This document shows positions 15,150-24,055 of a stretch of 64,000 bases of DNA, piece by piece. Position 1 is the stretch's first letter. Every line of letters begins with the position of its first letter. Origin of the DNA: Pedobacter aquae (lineage in GTDB: Bacteria; Bacteroidota; Bacteroidia; Sphingobacteriales; Sphingobacteriaceae); the NCBI RefSeq assembly GCF_008195825.1, contig NZ_CP043329.1:744001-808000 (forward strand), written 5' to 3'. Under the pieces are notes generated by a model, which saw only the letters and a program-made list of their open reading frames with translations, had not been told where the DNA came from and did not search any database. The position numbers and the translations under genes were made by a program.

Positions 15150-18100
15150 TCACACTCTGGTACAGTGAAAGTCCAGGTTTGTACTTCACCATCTGGTACT
15201 AAATAGTTTTCGGTTTTACTGTATTGCCACCAGAATTTACCTCTAGGCTGTATATTATCGCCTAATTCTCGCATGGTTTCGCCTTCAAATAAGCGGCCAT
15301 TCATCATCACATATTGGATACTTTCTGTATTTCTGATGTCTTCCAATGGGTTTTCATTTAGCACAATTAAATCTGCTAGTTTGCCTTTTTCTAGAGAGCC
15401 AATTTCTTTACTCATACCCAAATAATCTGCACCGTTGATGGTAGCGGCTTTAAGGGCTTCATGTGGGCTCATTCCGCCTTGTGCCAACATCCACAGTTCC
15501 CAATGTGCACCTAAACCTTGTAATTGCCCATGCGCACCTAAATTTACTTTGGTGCCACCAGCAGCAAGTTGGTTAACAGCTTTAGAAACTTCTATATGGC
15601 CGTAATCGCCATATTCAGAAGTATTTCTTCTTCTAGACCTAGGGTCTATAATAGAACGAGGAACAAATTCGCCCAGTTTTTCATTCTCCCAAACATTGGT
15701 TCTATCGTACCAATAGTTTTCACCAGATTGCGAGCCATAAGAAACAATTAAAGTTGGGGTATAAGCTGTTTTGCTGGCATTCCAGAAAGTAGTCACGTCT
15801 TTATAAATAGGCACTACTGGAATATTATGCTCTATGCCCGTATGTCCATCGGCAATCATATTCATATTATGGAAGAAAGTAGAACCGCCTTCTGGCATCA
15901 CTTCCATTTTAAGTTCTCTAGCGGCTTGCAAAACTTGTTGTCTTTGCTCTCTTCTAGGCTGGTTATAAGATTTTACAGAAAAAGCACCAACCGCTTGCAT
16001 CCTTTTTAAATGGAATCTGGCATCATCAATACTATTGATAACGGCTTTGAAATCTCCATCGGCACCATATAAAATAGTACCGGTAGAGTATAATCTTGGT
16101 CCAATTAATCGGCCTGATTTAATCATCTCAGACTGGCTGAATACCATTTCTGTGTTGCTTGAGGGGTCATGAGCAGTGGTAACACCATAAGCTAAATTAG
16201 CAAAGTAAGACCAATCTTGTTGCGGACTAATGCCATCCGGACTGGTATGTAAATGTGCATGCACATCAATTAAACCGGGGATGATCGTTTTTCCATATAC
16301 ACCATAAACTTTTGCATCTGCTGGAATGGTTACTTCGCTCTCTTTTCCTAAGGCTATAATCTTATTTTTTTCGATGATGATGGTGCCATTTTCTATCACT
16401 TCATTATCTTTCATGGTGATAATTTTTGCGCCTTTTAAAGCTATTTTACCACTAGGCGTAGCGGTTTTAAGTTTTAAATCTATGAGCAGGCCAAGGCTAT
16501 CTGTCTTGGTGATTTTACTGCCCGGTTCATCCACAAAATCAAAAGCATCTTTAATTTCTCTGCTATAGTATTTTGGGCCTAATGTCCAGTGGATAGCTTT
16601 GCTGTCTTTACTCCAATGTACATAGCTACCTGCATCTTTACTTAGTTTTTTTAGCGGATAAGCTTTTTGGTTAGCAGATAAATCTATGTTTTGTACGGTT
16701 TGTAGTAAAGGCACTAAATACACATTAAACAATTCTTGAAAAGCTAGCCATTTGCCATCTGGACTAGGAATAAAATCTGTGGTATAAGTTGAGGTATAAT
16801 GAATTTTGGTGTGGTTACCATTTAAATCGCAACTGCTTAATGTTTTTTTGCCGTTTTCTCTGGCTTGGTAATAAATACGGTTATCTTGTTCATTAAACAT
16901 AGGTTTAACACCTTTTTTGGTGATTAATTTTGCTTGTCCGCCGTTGGCAGATACCATATAAATACCCGGATTTTTGCCATAAGTATAGCCCAAAACATCA
17001 TTACCAACACCTTTTACATATACAATTTGGTCGCCTTTGTTATTAAATTTTGGAGAATAGTAAAAGCCACGCTCCGGACTTATGGTCGTAATTCTTTTGG
17101 TTTTAAGATCTATTTTTTGGATGCTTCCGCGGAGTTCATCGTTCCAAGTGGTGTAAACGATAGATTTTCCATCAGGACTAAAGGATGGTTCAAATTCCCA
17201 GTCGTTGCCCTCTGTTAATCTTTCTACTTTTCCGCTAGGTAGGGCTTTGGTATAAATATATCCCGCAGCGTTAAAAGCTACCGATTTACCATCTGGAGAG
17301 GTAGCCAGTTGTCTCACCATTTTAACATCAAAATCATCTGTGAAAACAGTTTGGTTAAACCTTACCGCATCAGCAATGTTTTGTTTTACATTTACTTGAA
17401 ACGGAATTTCTGTCACCACTAAGTTTTGTACATCAACTTTTTTGATTTTTCCTTTGGCATAAAATATTAAGGAGTGATTATCTGGTGTCCAATTAAAGTT
17501 TGGATACAAACCAAAAATAGCCCATGCTTCTTGTTGGTCTCTTGATAAATCATCAAAAACAGGGTATTCTTCTCCGGTTTCTAGGTTATGTACAAAAAGC
17601 TGAGATTTTAAACGCACCCTTTTTACAAAAGCTAGCATTTTGCCATCTCTGGAAATTTGCGGCCTAACAGCACCGCCTGGGCCACCTATAACAGTTTCTA
17701 TGCTGCCATCATTGAAATTAAGTTTTTTAATGGCGTAAATATCCCCATTAGGGTCTTTATTGTATTGGAAATATGGTCCCGGACTAACATCTTCACTAAA
17801 ATAGACTGATTTGCCATCAGGAGCAGTATGAGGCTCGCCCAAATCTTGCTGATCGTTTTTTCTTTTGGTGAGTTGGATGCCTTCTAAACCGCCAGAAATA
17901 TGGTACATCCAAAGTTCTCCAGCACCTAAAGAACGGTAGCCGGTATAATGCTTTCTAGCGATGATATATTTGCTATCAGCCGTCCAAACGGCATTATTTA
18001 ATAAACGGAAATCTTCTTTGGTAACTTGTTTTTTGCCTGTACCATCGCTATTCATGATCCAGATATTATCGCCTCCATTTTTATCACTGGTAAAGGAAAT

Positions 18101-18397
18101 GTATTTCCCATCGGGTGAGTAGCGGGGTTGTACTTCCCAAGCAAAACCTCCAGATAGCAATTCTGCACTGCCTCCGGTAATAGGTATTCTGTAAATATCA
18201 CCTAAAAGGTCAAATATGATGTGTTTTCCATCCGGACTAACATCTAAATTCATCCAAGTTCCTTCATCGGTTGTAAAGGATAATGGCTTTAAGGTAGTAC
18301 CGGGGTTTTCTATATTCCATTTTTGATTTTCTTGTGCCAACGCTGCCATAGCGAAACCGCAAAGAAAAAGACTTAGTTTTAGAAAATTTTTCATCAC
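15146..18397 (-). CDS. Secreted TolB-type beta-propeller / amidohydrolase
   Basis: The 1083-residue protein has a signal peptide (LSLFLCGFAMAALAQ). About residues 30-640 carry PD40/TolB-like propeller repeats (many SPDGKxIxF motifs). A C-terminal amidohydrolase domain starts near KGAKIITMKDNEVIENG. The metal site is visible as GLIDVHAHLH, a Lys in FSVKSY, GHTGIEHN and a late GAHGQL. GKLADLIVLNENPLED is the classic end of the family. The domain order is known from secreted amidohydrolases of Bacteroidota; the substrate (peptide-like or cyclic amide) is unknown. The gene is divergent from recQ with a 62-base gap. Confidence 0.9.
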   Translation of the reverse strand: MMKNFLKLSLFLCGFAMAALAQENQKWNIENPGTTLKPLSFTTDEGTWMNLDVSPDGKHIIFDLLGDIYRIPITGGSAELLSGGFAWEVQPRYSPDGKYISFTSDKNGGDNIWIMNSDGTGKKQVTKEDFRLLNNAVWTADSKYIIARKHYTGYRSLGAGELWMYHISGGLEGIQLTKRKNDQQDLGEPHTAPDGKSVYFSEDVSPGPYFQYNKDPNGDIYAIKKLNFNDGSIETVIGGPGGAVRPQISRDGKMLAFVKRVRLKSQLFVHNLETGEEYPVFDDLSRDQQEAWAIFGLYPNFNWTPDNHSLIFYAKGKIKKVDVQNLVVTEIPFQVNVKQNIADAVRFNQTVFTDDFDVKMVRQLATSPDGKSVAFNAAGYIYTKALPSGKVERLTEGNDWEFEPSFSPDGKSIVYTTWNDELRGSIQKIDLKTKRITTISPERGFYYSPKFNNKGDQIVYVKGVGNDVLGYTYGKNPGIYMVSANGGQAKLITKKGVKPMFNEQDNRIYYQARENGKKTLSSCDLNGNHTKIHYTSTYTTDFIPSPDGKWLAFQELFNVYLVPLLQTVQNIDLSANQKAYPLKKLSKDAGSYVHWSKDSKAIHWTLGPKYYSREIKDAFDFVDEPGSKITKTDSLGLLIDLKLKTATPSGKIALKGAKIITMKDNEVIENGTIIIEKNKIIALGKESEVTIPADAKVYGVYGKTIIPGLIDVHAHLHTSPDGISPQQDWSYFANLAYGVTTAHDPSSNTEMVFSQSEMIKSGRLIGPRLYSTGTILYGADGDFKAVINSIDDARFHLKRMQAVGAFSVKSYNQPRREQRQQVLQAARELKMEVMPEGGSTFFHNMNMIADGHTGIEHNIPVVPIYKDVTTFWNASKTAYTPTLIVSYGSQSGENYWYDRTNVWENEKLGEFVPRSIIDPRSRRRNTSEYGDYGHIEVSKAVNQLAAGGTKVNLGAHGQLQGLGAHWELWMLAQGGMSPHEALKAATINGADYLGMSKEIGSLEKGKLADLIVLNENPLEDIRNTESIQYVMMNGRLFEGETMRELGDNIQPRGKFWWQYSKTENYLVPDGEVQTWTFTVPECD

Positions 18398-18435
18398 AAA
18401 TACATCTTATTAAAGCTGCAATTTAATAAATTTTA

Positions 18436-18443
18436 TAGCTTTG
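18436..18443 (+). promoter_or_regulatory. Candidate -7 box for recQ
   Basis: TAGCTTTG matches the Bacteroidota -7 consensus TAnnTTTG and lies 16 bases before the recQ ATG. No good TTTG -33 box is found at the right distance, so confidence is modest. Confidence 0.4.
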
Positions 18444-18459
18444 GTTAGCTAGGCTTTTT

Positions 18460-20344
18460 ATGACGATATACGAAATTTTAAAGCAATATTGGGGTTACGA
18501 TAGCTTTAGACCACTTCAAGAGGATATTGTAACATCTGTATTAAACAAAAATGATACATTGGCTTTGCTGCCTACCGGCGGAGGTAAATCTATATGCTTC
18601 CAAGTTCCGGCTATGGCTATGCCAGGCATTTGTATTGTGGTTTCGCCATTAATTGCTTTGATGAAAGACCAGGTAGAGAACCTACAAAAAAAGGTATCAA
18701 TGCGATGGCCATCATATCAGGTATGGGGAAACGGGAGATTGATATTGCCTTAGATAATTGTATTTATGGACCTGTAAAATTCCTCTACATATCTCCAGAA
18801 AGATTGGCTACAGATTTGGTTCGAGAGCGCATTAAATACATGAAAGTGAATTTGTTTGCGGTAGATGAAGCCCACTGTATATCTCAATGGGGATATGATT
18901 TTAGGCCTCCTTATTTGCAGCTTACCGCGATGCGGGCTTTACACCCAGATGTGCCTATGTTGGCCTTAACAGCATCGGCAACAGAGCAGGTACAGGCAGA
19001 TATCATGCAAAAATTGGAGTTTAAAAGCGCTAAAGTTTTTAGAAAGAGCTTTGAACGAAGTAACCTTTCTTACTCGGTTTTAAACCTTGAAAATAAGTTA
19101 CAAAAACTGATAGAAGTTTGTCAGAAAGTACCTGGAAGCGGTATTGTTTACGTAAAAACCAGAAAGGATACTGTTGAAATTGCTAAATATCTTTACCAAC
19201 ACGGTATTAGCGCTAGTTATTACCATGCAGGTTTAGATGCTGATGCCAGAAGTAAAGCCCAACAAATGTGGATTGGCAATCAGCTTAGGGTAATGGTAGC
19301 TACCAATGCTTTTGGTATGGGTATAGATAAGCCCGATGTGCGTTTTGTGATACATTACGAAATGCCCGAGAGTTTAGAAGCTTATTACCAAGAAGCGGGT
19401 AGGGCAGGTAGAGATGAGAAAAAGGCTTTTGCCGTATTATTTTATCAAAAAATAGATAAAATATTGTTTGAGAAGCGCTTTGAACAGAATTTTCCACCTT
19501 TAGAAGAAGTTAGAAGATACTACCATTTATTGTGTAATTATTTAAAAATACCTTTTGAAGCAGGGGAAGGGGTTATGTATGAGTTTCATGTTGGGGATTT
19601 TTGTCAGAAATTCCAGTTAGATGTTATTACGGCTTTAAGTGCTATTAAAACTTTAGAGCAAAATGCTTATTTGGCTTTAAGCGAGCAAGCTTTATTGCCA
19701 AGCAGAATTCAGTTTTTGGTTAACGGAGAAGATTTATATAAATTTCAGGTAGAGCAAGCTCGTTACGATTTATTTATCAAAAGTATTTTAAGAGCTTATG
19801 GCGGTGCTTTCGATTATTTTGTAGCTATAAAAGAGGTTGATTTGGCCTCTAAAAACCAAATCAGGTTTGATGATGTGGTGAAAATGCTTCAAGAAATGCA
19901 TGATTTAGGCGTAATCAGTTATATCAAAAAAACAGATAAACCTTTGCTCACCTTTTTGAAACCACGCTATAAAACAGAAGATTTATACCTCGATTTTAAC
20001 TTTTATCAAGAAAGAAAAGCCATTTACCAAAGTAAAATGACAGCCATGCTGGCTTATGTAGCACAAGATAAATGCAGAAGCGAGCAAATTTTAGCTTATT
20101 TTGATGAAACAGATACCAAATCTTGTGGCGTTTGCGATGTTTGTATCAATAAAAAAGAGCGCTTTTAAAAGCCGAGATGATTGCAGCCGTTTTAGAAACT
20201 TTAGCTTTTAAACCGCTTGGCTTGGATGATTTGGTAAAAGCTATTAAAATAGGTTCAGAAAAAGATAAGTTGAGTGTGATAAGGCTTTTGTTAGAAGCTG
20301 GAGATATTTATAAAGCCGAAGACCAGTATCAGCTTAAAAAATGA
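18460..20344 (+). pseudogene. recQ: ATP-dependent DNA helicase RecQ, two frameshifts
   Basis: Three frames together give a full RecQ of about 628 residues. Frame one has the Walker [10 protein letters not shown]. Frame two has DEAHCISQWGYDFRP, the helicase C domain and the zinc site (CRSEQILAYF, then CGVCDVC). Frame three, after 20156, carries a winged-helix-like end (MIAAVLETLAFKPLG to the stop at 20342-20344). The first break is an A7 run at 18686-18692, where one more A restores the frame ([11 protein letters not shown]). The second is an A6 run at 20151-20156, where one more A gives NKKRALLKAEM. Both look like single-A losses, by sequencing error or real decay. No HRDC domain is seen. The 3' end overlaps the convergent next gene by 16 bases. 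Confidence 0.9.
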
Positions 20345-21198
20345 TGTAACTGCAATAGCTTGTATAATTGTAGTTTTTTGATGGTAAAATAGCTTGGCTT
20401 TTCTTGTGCTAGACTTTTTCTTAAAAAAGGCTTTAAATTCTTTAATAAACTCAATAATCCAGTTTTCTGTAATATCAGATAATGACGAACAAGCGGAATT
20501 TCTTTTAAAAGATGATTATAACGAGGCTCTTTTATCAGTTGAGCTAAGTTTTGTACAGCATCATCAGTATCAGTAATAAATTCTTGGTTTGTTTTCAATT
20601 GCAGATGCATAACAGGGTTATCTAAATTTCTAATGGTATAACCCTTAGCTTTAGCCATCAGACCAAAAAGGACATCTTCATAGCCATAATGCGTTAAATC
20701 TTCATCAAATTGTACCTCCTTAAAAACTTCTTTTTTGATGAAGAAATTATTGCTATGGAAGGCTTGTTTTGCAGCCAACATTTCTTGTTTGGTGCCATAA
20801 AAATGATGTAAAGCTTCTTCTTCTTTAGTTTTTTCAGGATAATTTCTTAAACCACAAATAATATCAATATTGGGGTTTTGATGATGAAAATTGATGTAGT
20901 TGATGATGAAGTTTGGGTTTATGATATGGCTATCTCCATCCAAAAATAATAAAAAAGGGTAGGAGGCCTCAGTGGCTAAAAGGTTTCTAATGGCTGCTCT
21001 ACCGATGTTTTTCTCTAGCAAAATGATTTTAAAACCCGCTTTTTTAAACTGTTGTAAATAGCTTTTTTGTGCTGGTAAAGAAGCATCATCAATAATAATA
21101 ATCTCAAAATTTAAGCGCAGGTTTAAGCATTGCTGTTCTAATTCTATAAACAGCGCTTCATTAATGAAATTATAATGTGGTACAACTATAGAAAGCAC
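20329..21198 (-). CDS. Family 2 glycosyltransferase
   Basis: This 289-residue protein begins MLSIVVPHYN, the usual GT2 start. It has IIIIDDAS and FLFLDGDSHI, the latter holding the DxD-like metal/nucleotide-sugar motif, and ENIGRAAIRN, typical of GT2 enzymes. A later HYGYEDVLFGLMAKAKG fits the catalytic ED segment. It should move a sugar from a nucleotide donor to a surface glycan or lipid in the cytoplasm. There is no clear membrane helix. It stands alone, convergent with recQ. Confidence 0.88.
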   Translation of the reverse strand: MLSIVVPHYNFINEALFIELEQQCLNLRLNFEIIIIDDASLPAQKSYLQQFKKAGFKIILLEKNIGRAAIRNLLATEASYPFLLFLDGDSHIINPNFIINYINFHHQNPNIDIICGLRNYPEKTKEEEALHHFYGTKQEMLAAKQAFHSNNFFIKKEVFKEVQFDEDLTHYGYEDVLFGLMAKAKGYTIRNLDNPVMHLQLKTNQEFITDTDDAVQNLAQLIKEPRYNHLLKEIPLVRHYLILQKTGLLSLLKNLKPFLRKSLAQEKPSYFTIKKLQLYKLLQLHHFLS

Positions 21199-21318
21199 TT
21201 TGCAAAATACAATTCTTTCATCTTAAATGGATAATGCTCTAAAACGTAATATTTTTATCACTATTCAATTTATTGATAAAGAGTGTTTTATAATTGTTTA
21301 TAAGATGCTTAAATTTAT

Positions 21319-21443
21319 ATCATAAGCTACGGTATCTTATGATGCAAAGGTTAAACAAGAGGTGCTGTAGCTTATTAAAACTCTTTTTTTATTCTATCTA
21401 TCCAACGAGAGAGTTCTGATATCCGGAGCTCTCTCATTTTTTT
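21319..21443 (+). ncRNA. Candidate structured RNA with competing stems and a terminator-like end
   Basis: ATCATAAG (21319-21326) pairs with CTTATGAT (21336-21343). TAAGCTAC (21323-21330) instead pairs with GTAGCTTA (21367-21374), so the two stems exclude each other. GAGAGAG (21407-21413) and CTCTCTC (21429-21435) then form a hairpin followed by T7. That is the form of a small RNA or attenuator on the plus strand. No gene follows on that strand, and the terminal hairpin overlaps possible minus-strand coding sequence, so the call is tentative. Confidence 0.3.
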
Positions 21444-21592
21444 AGAATAAGCCTAATAATAAAAATAACAAGCATTAAAAATGCCAACCAAAAGCCTATA
21501 ATAAGGTTGTCAATATTATGGGTATAAATGAGGTTTAATGCTGTAATAAAAATAAGAATGATAAGAGTAATTAAGATGATGATAATGCGCAT
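21434..21592 (-). CDS. Small two-helix membrane protein
   Basis: This 52-residue frame begins MRIIIILITLIILIFITALN and has a second hydrophobic segment (GFWLAFLMLVIFIIRLIL), with a short polar loop between. Its TGA overlaps an ATG by ATGA. The second frame (21375-21437) adds MRELRISELSRWIDRIKKEF. One extra A in the A7 run here would fuse both into a 73-residue protein with a charged tail, a size and layout like LapA/DUF1049 proteins. The family and the fusion are inference. No other gene lies in 21199-21677. Confidence 0.5.
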   Translation of the reverse strand: MRIIIILITLIILIFITALNLIYTHNIDNLIIGFWLAFLMLVIFIIRLILKK

Positions 21593-21677
21593 AAATAGAG
21601 ATATGCTGCAATATTAAGGGCATCTTTCTTTTTATTTAAGCTTTTGCTTAATTAGACTATTATATTATGCTTATGAA

Positions 21678-22724
21678 TTAATAATCCTTTAGGCTAGCCC
21701 TTTTAGCCAAAGATTTTATCTGTTGCGATAGCTCTTTTGGATTTAACCCATAAGCTTCTTTAAAAATCCTAGAAAAATAGCTTTTATTAATAATACCAAT
21801 CTGTTCTGCTATCTCGCTAATATTTAATTCGCCTAAAATAAGTTGGTCGCGGGCAAATTCTAATCTTAAGTTTCTAAGGTAGTTATTTACCGATGTTTCA
21901 AACATATGCTGGAAACCTTCTTGTAGCTTGGTGGTATTGGTACCTACTCTTTTAGCTAAATCTTTAATAGTAATGGGCTTGGCTAACTCTTCTTTAAGGA
22001 TTTTAGCAGCGTTTTCAATTTGTCTTAAATCAGCTTTTCTAAGTATTTTTTTTCTAGAATCTTTACGTTGGTCGTCTTCAAAATCTTGAATTTGTATGCT
22101 CAATATTTCGTTTGCTTTACCTTCTAATAATAACCTTCTAGCAAAGCGTTTTTGTTTAGAAGAATTAATGTCTTGTATACATTTTGCCATAGCTAAACTA
22201 TAATTGCCATGATAATAAAATAAATGTTTAGCTCTTAAATCTTTAAAAACACTTCTTAGTCTTTTGTCTAGATTATCGATATCGCAATCTATTTTAGTCT
22301 TAAAATCAGTACGATTAATTTCTAAGCTATTCATCCTAATTTGTGTGTTTTTAGGAAATATCAGCACATGCCCGTTTTTAGAAGAACTAGAAACCACCAC
22401 ATTCTGAAACTGATCTATTTGGTGGATGTCTTCTTTCTCCTCAAAACGATGTTTTAAACAGCCTTCGCTACAATAAATAAATTTTAAGGGGTGTATATTG
22501 TTTAAAGAGAAATGAATATGCACATCTTCTTTAAAAAAGCAGTTGTATTCTATTAAACCAAAACCCAGCGTAAAATTTATACCTCTAATTAATCCTTTAC
22601 CATAAGTTGCTGGTATATTTAGGATATACTCGTTACAGTTTTTATCATAAGAAGTTTTCATTTCTTCTGCCAGGTTAGCAATTACATCTTTAAGAGGTAA
22701 TGATCTTACATAGAGCTCCATCAT
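21678..22724 (-). CDS. AraC-family transcription regulator
   Basis: The protein has 348 residues. The last ~100 hold two helix-turn-helix motifs, ITIKDLAKRVGTNTTKLQEG and LNISEIAEQIGIINKSYFSR, with the AraC signature ending FKEAYGLNPKELSQQ. The N-terminal ~230 residues form a sensor domain that I do not recognise precisely; Bacteroidota PchR-like regulators have this layout. It is divergent from the Pro-rich secreted protein at 22899 with a 174-base gap that could hold its target promoter. The ligand is unknown. Confidence 0.88.
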   Translation of the reverse strand: MMELYVRSLPLKDVIANLAEEMKTSYDKNCNEYILNIPATYGKGLIRGINFTLGFGLIEYNCFFKEDVHIHFSLNNIHPLKFIYCSEGCLKHRFEEKEDIHQIDQFQNVVVSSSSKNGHVLIFPKNTQIRMNSLEINRTDFKTKIDCDIDNLDKRLRSVFKDLRAKHLFYYHGNYSLAMAKCIQDINSSKQKRFARRLLLEGKANEILSIQIQDFEDDQRKDSRKKILRKADLRQIENAAKILKEELAKPITIKDLAKRVGTNTTKLQEGFQHMFETSVNNYLRNLRLEFARDQLILGELNISEIAEQIGIINKSYFSRIFKEAYGLNPKELSQQIKSLAKRASLKDY

Positions 22725-22898
22725 GGTATTGGTAGTTATAAATATGTTATTTAAGTCAAATAAATACTTTACAATTCAATTGCCAGAAATGATAAAATCA
22801 ACAAAAGGGGGCTATAAATTATTTGATTATAAGTGCTTTATATTTTGGAACGGTTTTTTAAGTATCCTACCTGCATTTATCAATTTATCTATACAGCT

Positions 22899-23294
22899 AT
22901 GAAAACATCAATTTTAACAGCGGCAATACTTGCAGGTTCTGTGGCCTATGCTACAAATGTATTGCGGGTGTCTTCTAATGAAGCCATTTATGGTTATGAG
23001 CTTCTATCTGATACTACCGATACGAGTAGGAAAAACAAAAGTGATAAAACCATTAGAGATACAACTAGCAAGCCAATTTTAAAATCAGCACCTGTACCGG
23101 GTAGGTCTAATATTCCTGATCCAAAATATCCAGTACCTAATAACCCTATAGATACGGTTAGGGTAAACCCTGATGTTACTAAAGATCCAAACAGGCAGCC
23201 AAATGTGCCGCCTCCGGTTCCTACTCCAAGTCAGCCTAATCCGCCAACTTCGTCACCAGCACCTATTCAGCCCGGTACGCCACCACAACCTTAA
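22899..23294 (+). CDS. Secreted Pro-rich protein of unknown function
   Basis: I choose ATG 22899 because it begins directly with a signal peptide (MKTSILTAAILAGSVAYA). An upstream start at 22833 would put a hydrophobic but unsuited stretch in front. The mature ~112 residues are low in complexity. They are Asp/Thr/Lys-rich at first, then Pro-rich (PPPVPTPSQPNPPTSSPAP), without a fold signature. It may be a periplasmic or surface linker-like protein. A bidirectional terminator follows within 10 bases. Confidence 0.65.
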   Translation: MKTSILTAAILAGSVAYATNVLRVSSNEAIYGYELLSDTTDTSRKNKSDKTIRDTTSKPILKSAPVPGRSNIPDPKYPVPNNPIDTVRVNPDVTKDPNRQPNVPPPVPTPSQPNPPTSSPAPIQPGTPPQP

Positions 23295-23302
23295 GAAGTA
23301 AT

Positions 23303-23339
23303 AAAAAAGGGATATCCTGTTTTAAGAATGTCCCTTTTT
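23303..23339. terminator. Bidirectional terminator
   Basis: AAAAAAGGGA pairs with TCCCTTTTT across an 18-base loop, giving T-runs on both strands. It lies between the convergent genes at 22899-23294 and 23360-23911. Confidence 0.75.
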
Positions 23340-23359
23340 AAAATGTTTTTAACGGTATT

Positions 23360-23911
23360 TTAAAGTGCCTCAGAAACTACTTCTTTAACCTCCGGAACCA
23401 TTCTTTGTAATAAACTTTGGATACCAGATTTTAAAGTAATGGTAGAAGAAGGGCAACCGCTGCAAGAACCTCTTAGCTCTACTGTTACGATACCATCTTC
23501 AAAAGATTTGTAGCTGATAGCACCACCATCTTGCTCCACTGCTGGTCTTACATAATCGTATAAAATTTGCTGAATTTTAACTTCTACCTCAGTACCTTCA
23601 AAATTTACATTTTCATCTTGTGCTTTTTCTTGTACATTGTATTCTGATTCTACAGCACCTTTTACAAATTCTTTTAAGATAGGTTCAATATCGTTCCAAT
23701 CTGCATCTTCTGTTTTGGTAACAGTAACAAAGTTACTTGCGAAAAATACGCCATTAACAAAGCTAAATTTGTATAATTCTGATGCAAATCTTGATACAGA
23801 AGCACTTTCTTTAGTGGCGTAATCTACACTTCCGTTGATTAATAATTTGTTAACAATGAATTTCATTGTTGACGGGTTAGGTGTTGATTCTGTATATACT
23901 GTAATGTTCAT
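23360..23911 (-). CDS. nfuA: NifU-like Fe-S cluster scaffold/carrier
   Basis: The 183-residue protein has an N-terminal Nfu_N domain (ITVYTESTPNPSTMKFIV) and a C-terminal NifU domain. The latter carries VRPAVEQDGGAISYKSFEDG and the Cys pair CSGC, which holds an Fe-S cluster for transfer to client enzymes in the cytoplasm. I use ATG 23911. A GTG at 23929 is also in frame, but a -7-like box (TATTTTTG on the minus strand, 23936-23929) covers it, so the transcript probably begins downstream of that codon. Length and both domains are as usual. Confidence 0.9.
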   Translation of the reverse strand: MNITVYTESTPNPSTMKFIVNKLLINGSVDYATKESASVSRFASELYKFSFVNGVFFASNFVTVTKTEDADWNDIEPILKEFVKGAVESEYNVQEKAQDENVNFEGTEVEVKIQQILYDYVRPAVEQDGGAISYKSFEDGIVTVELRGSCSGCPSSTITLKSGIQSLLQRMVPEVKEVVSEAL

Positions 23912-23928
23912 GTCCTTGAGATTTTTCA

Positions 23929-23936
23929 CAAAAATA
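23929..23936 (-). promoter_or_regulatory. Candidate -7 box for nfuA
   Basis: On the minus strand this reads TATTTTTG, matching TAnnTTTG, 17 bases before the chosen ATG. No TTTG is seen at the -33 position. Confidence 0.4.
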
Positions 23937-24001
23937 CTATCATTATGACTAACCCTATCATGTAGATTTAGTTTTTACCTCTTCATGACTGTTTAAAAAA
24001 G

Positions 24002-24037
24002 AAAACGCCAATTTGAAATGCATCAAATTGGCGTTTT
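24002..24037. terminator. Strong hairpin terminator after purB
   Basis: AAAACGCCAATTTG pairs perfectly with CAAATTGGCGTTTT over an 8-base loop. A-runs and T-runs on both sides let it work in either direction. It separates purB from nfuA, both on the minus strand. Confidence 0.85.
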
Positions 24038-24055
24038 ACAAAGCTGAATTAAATC

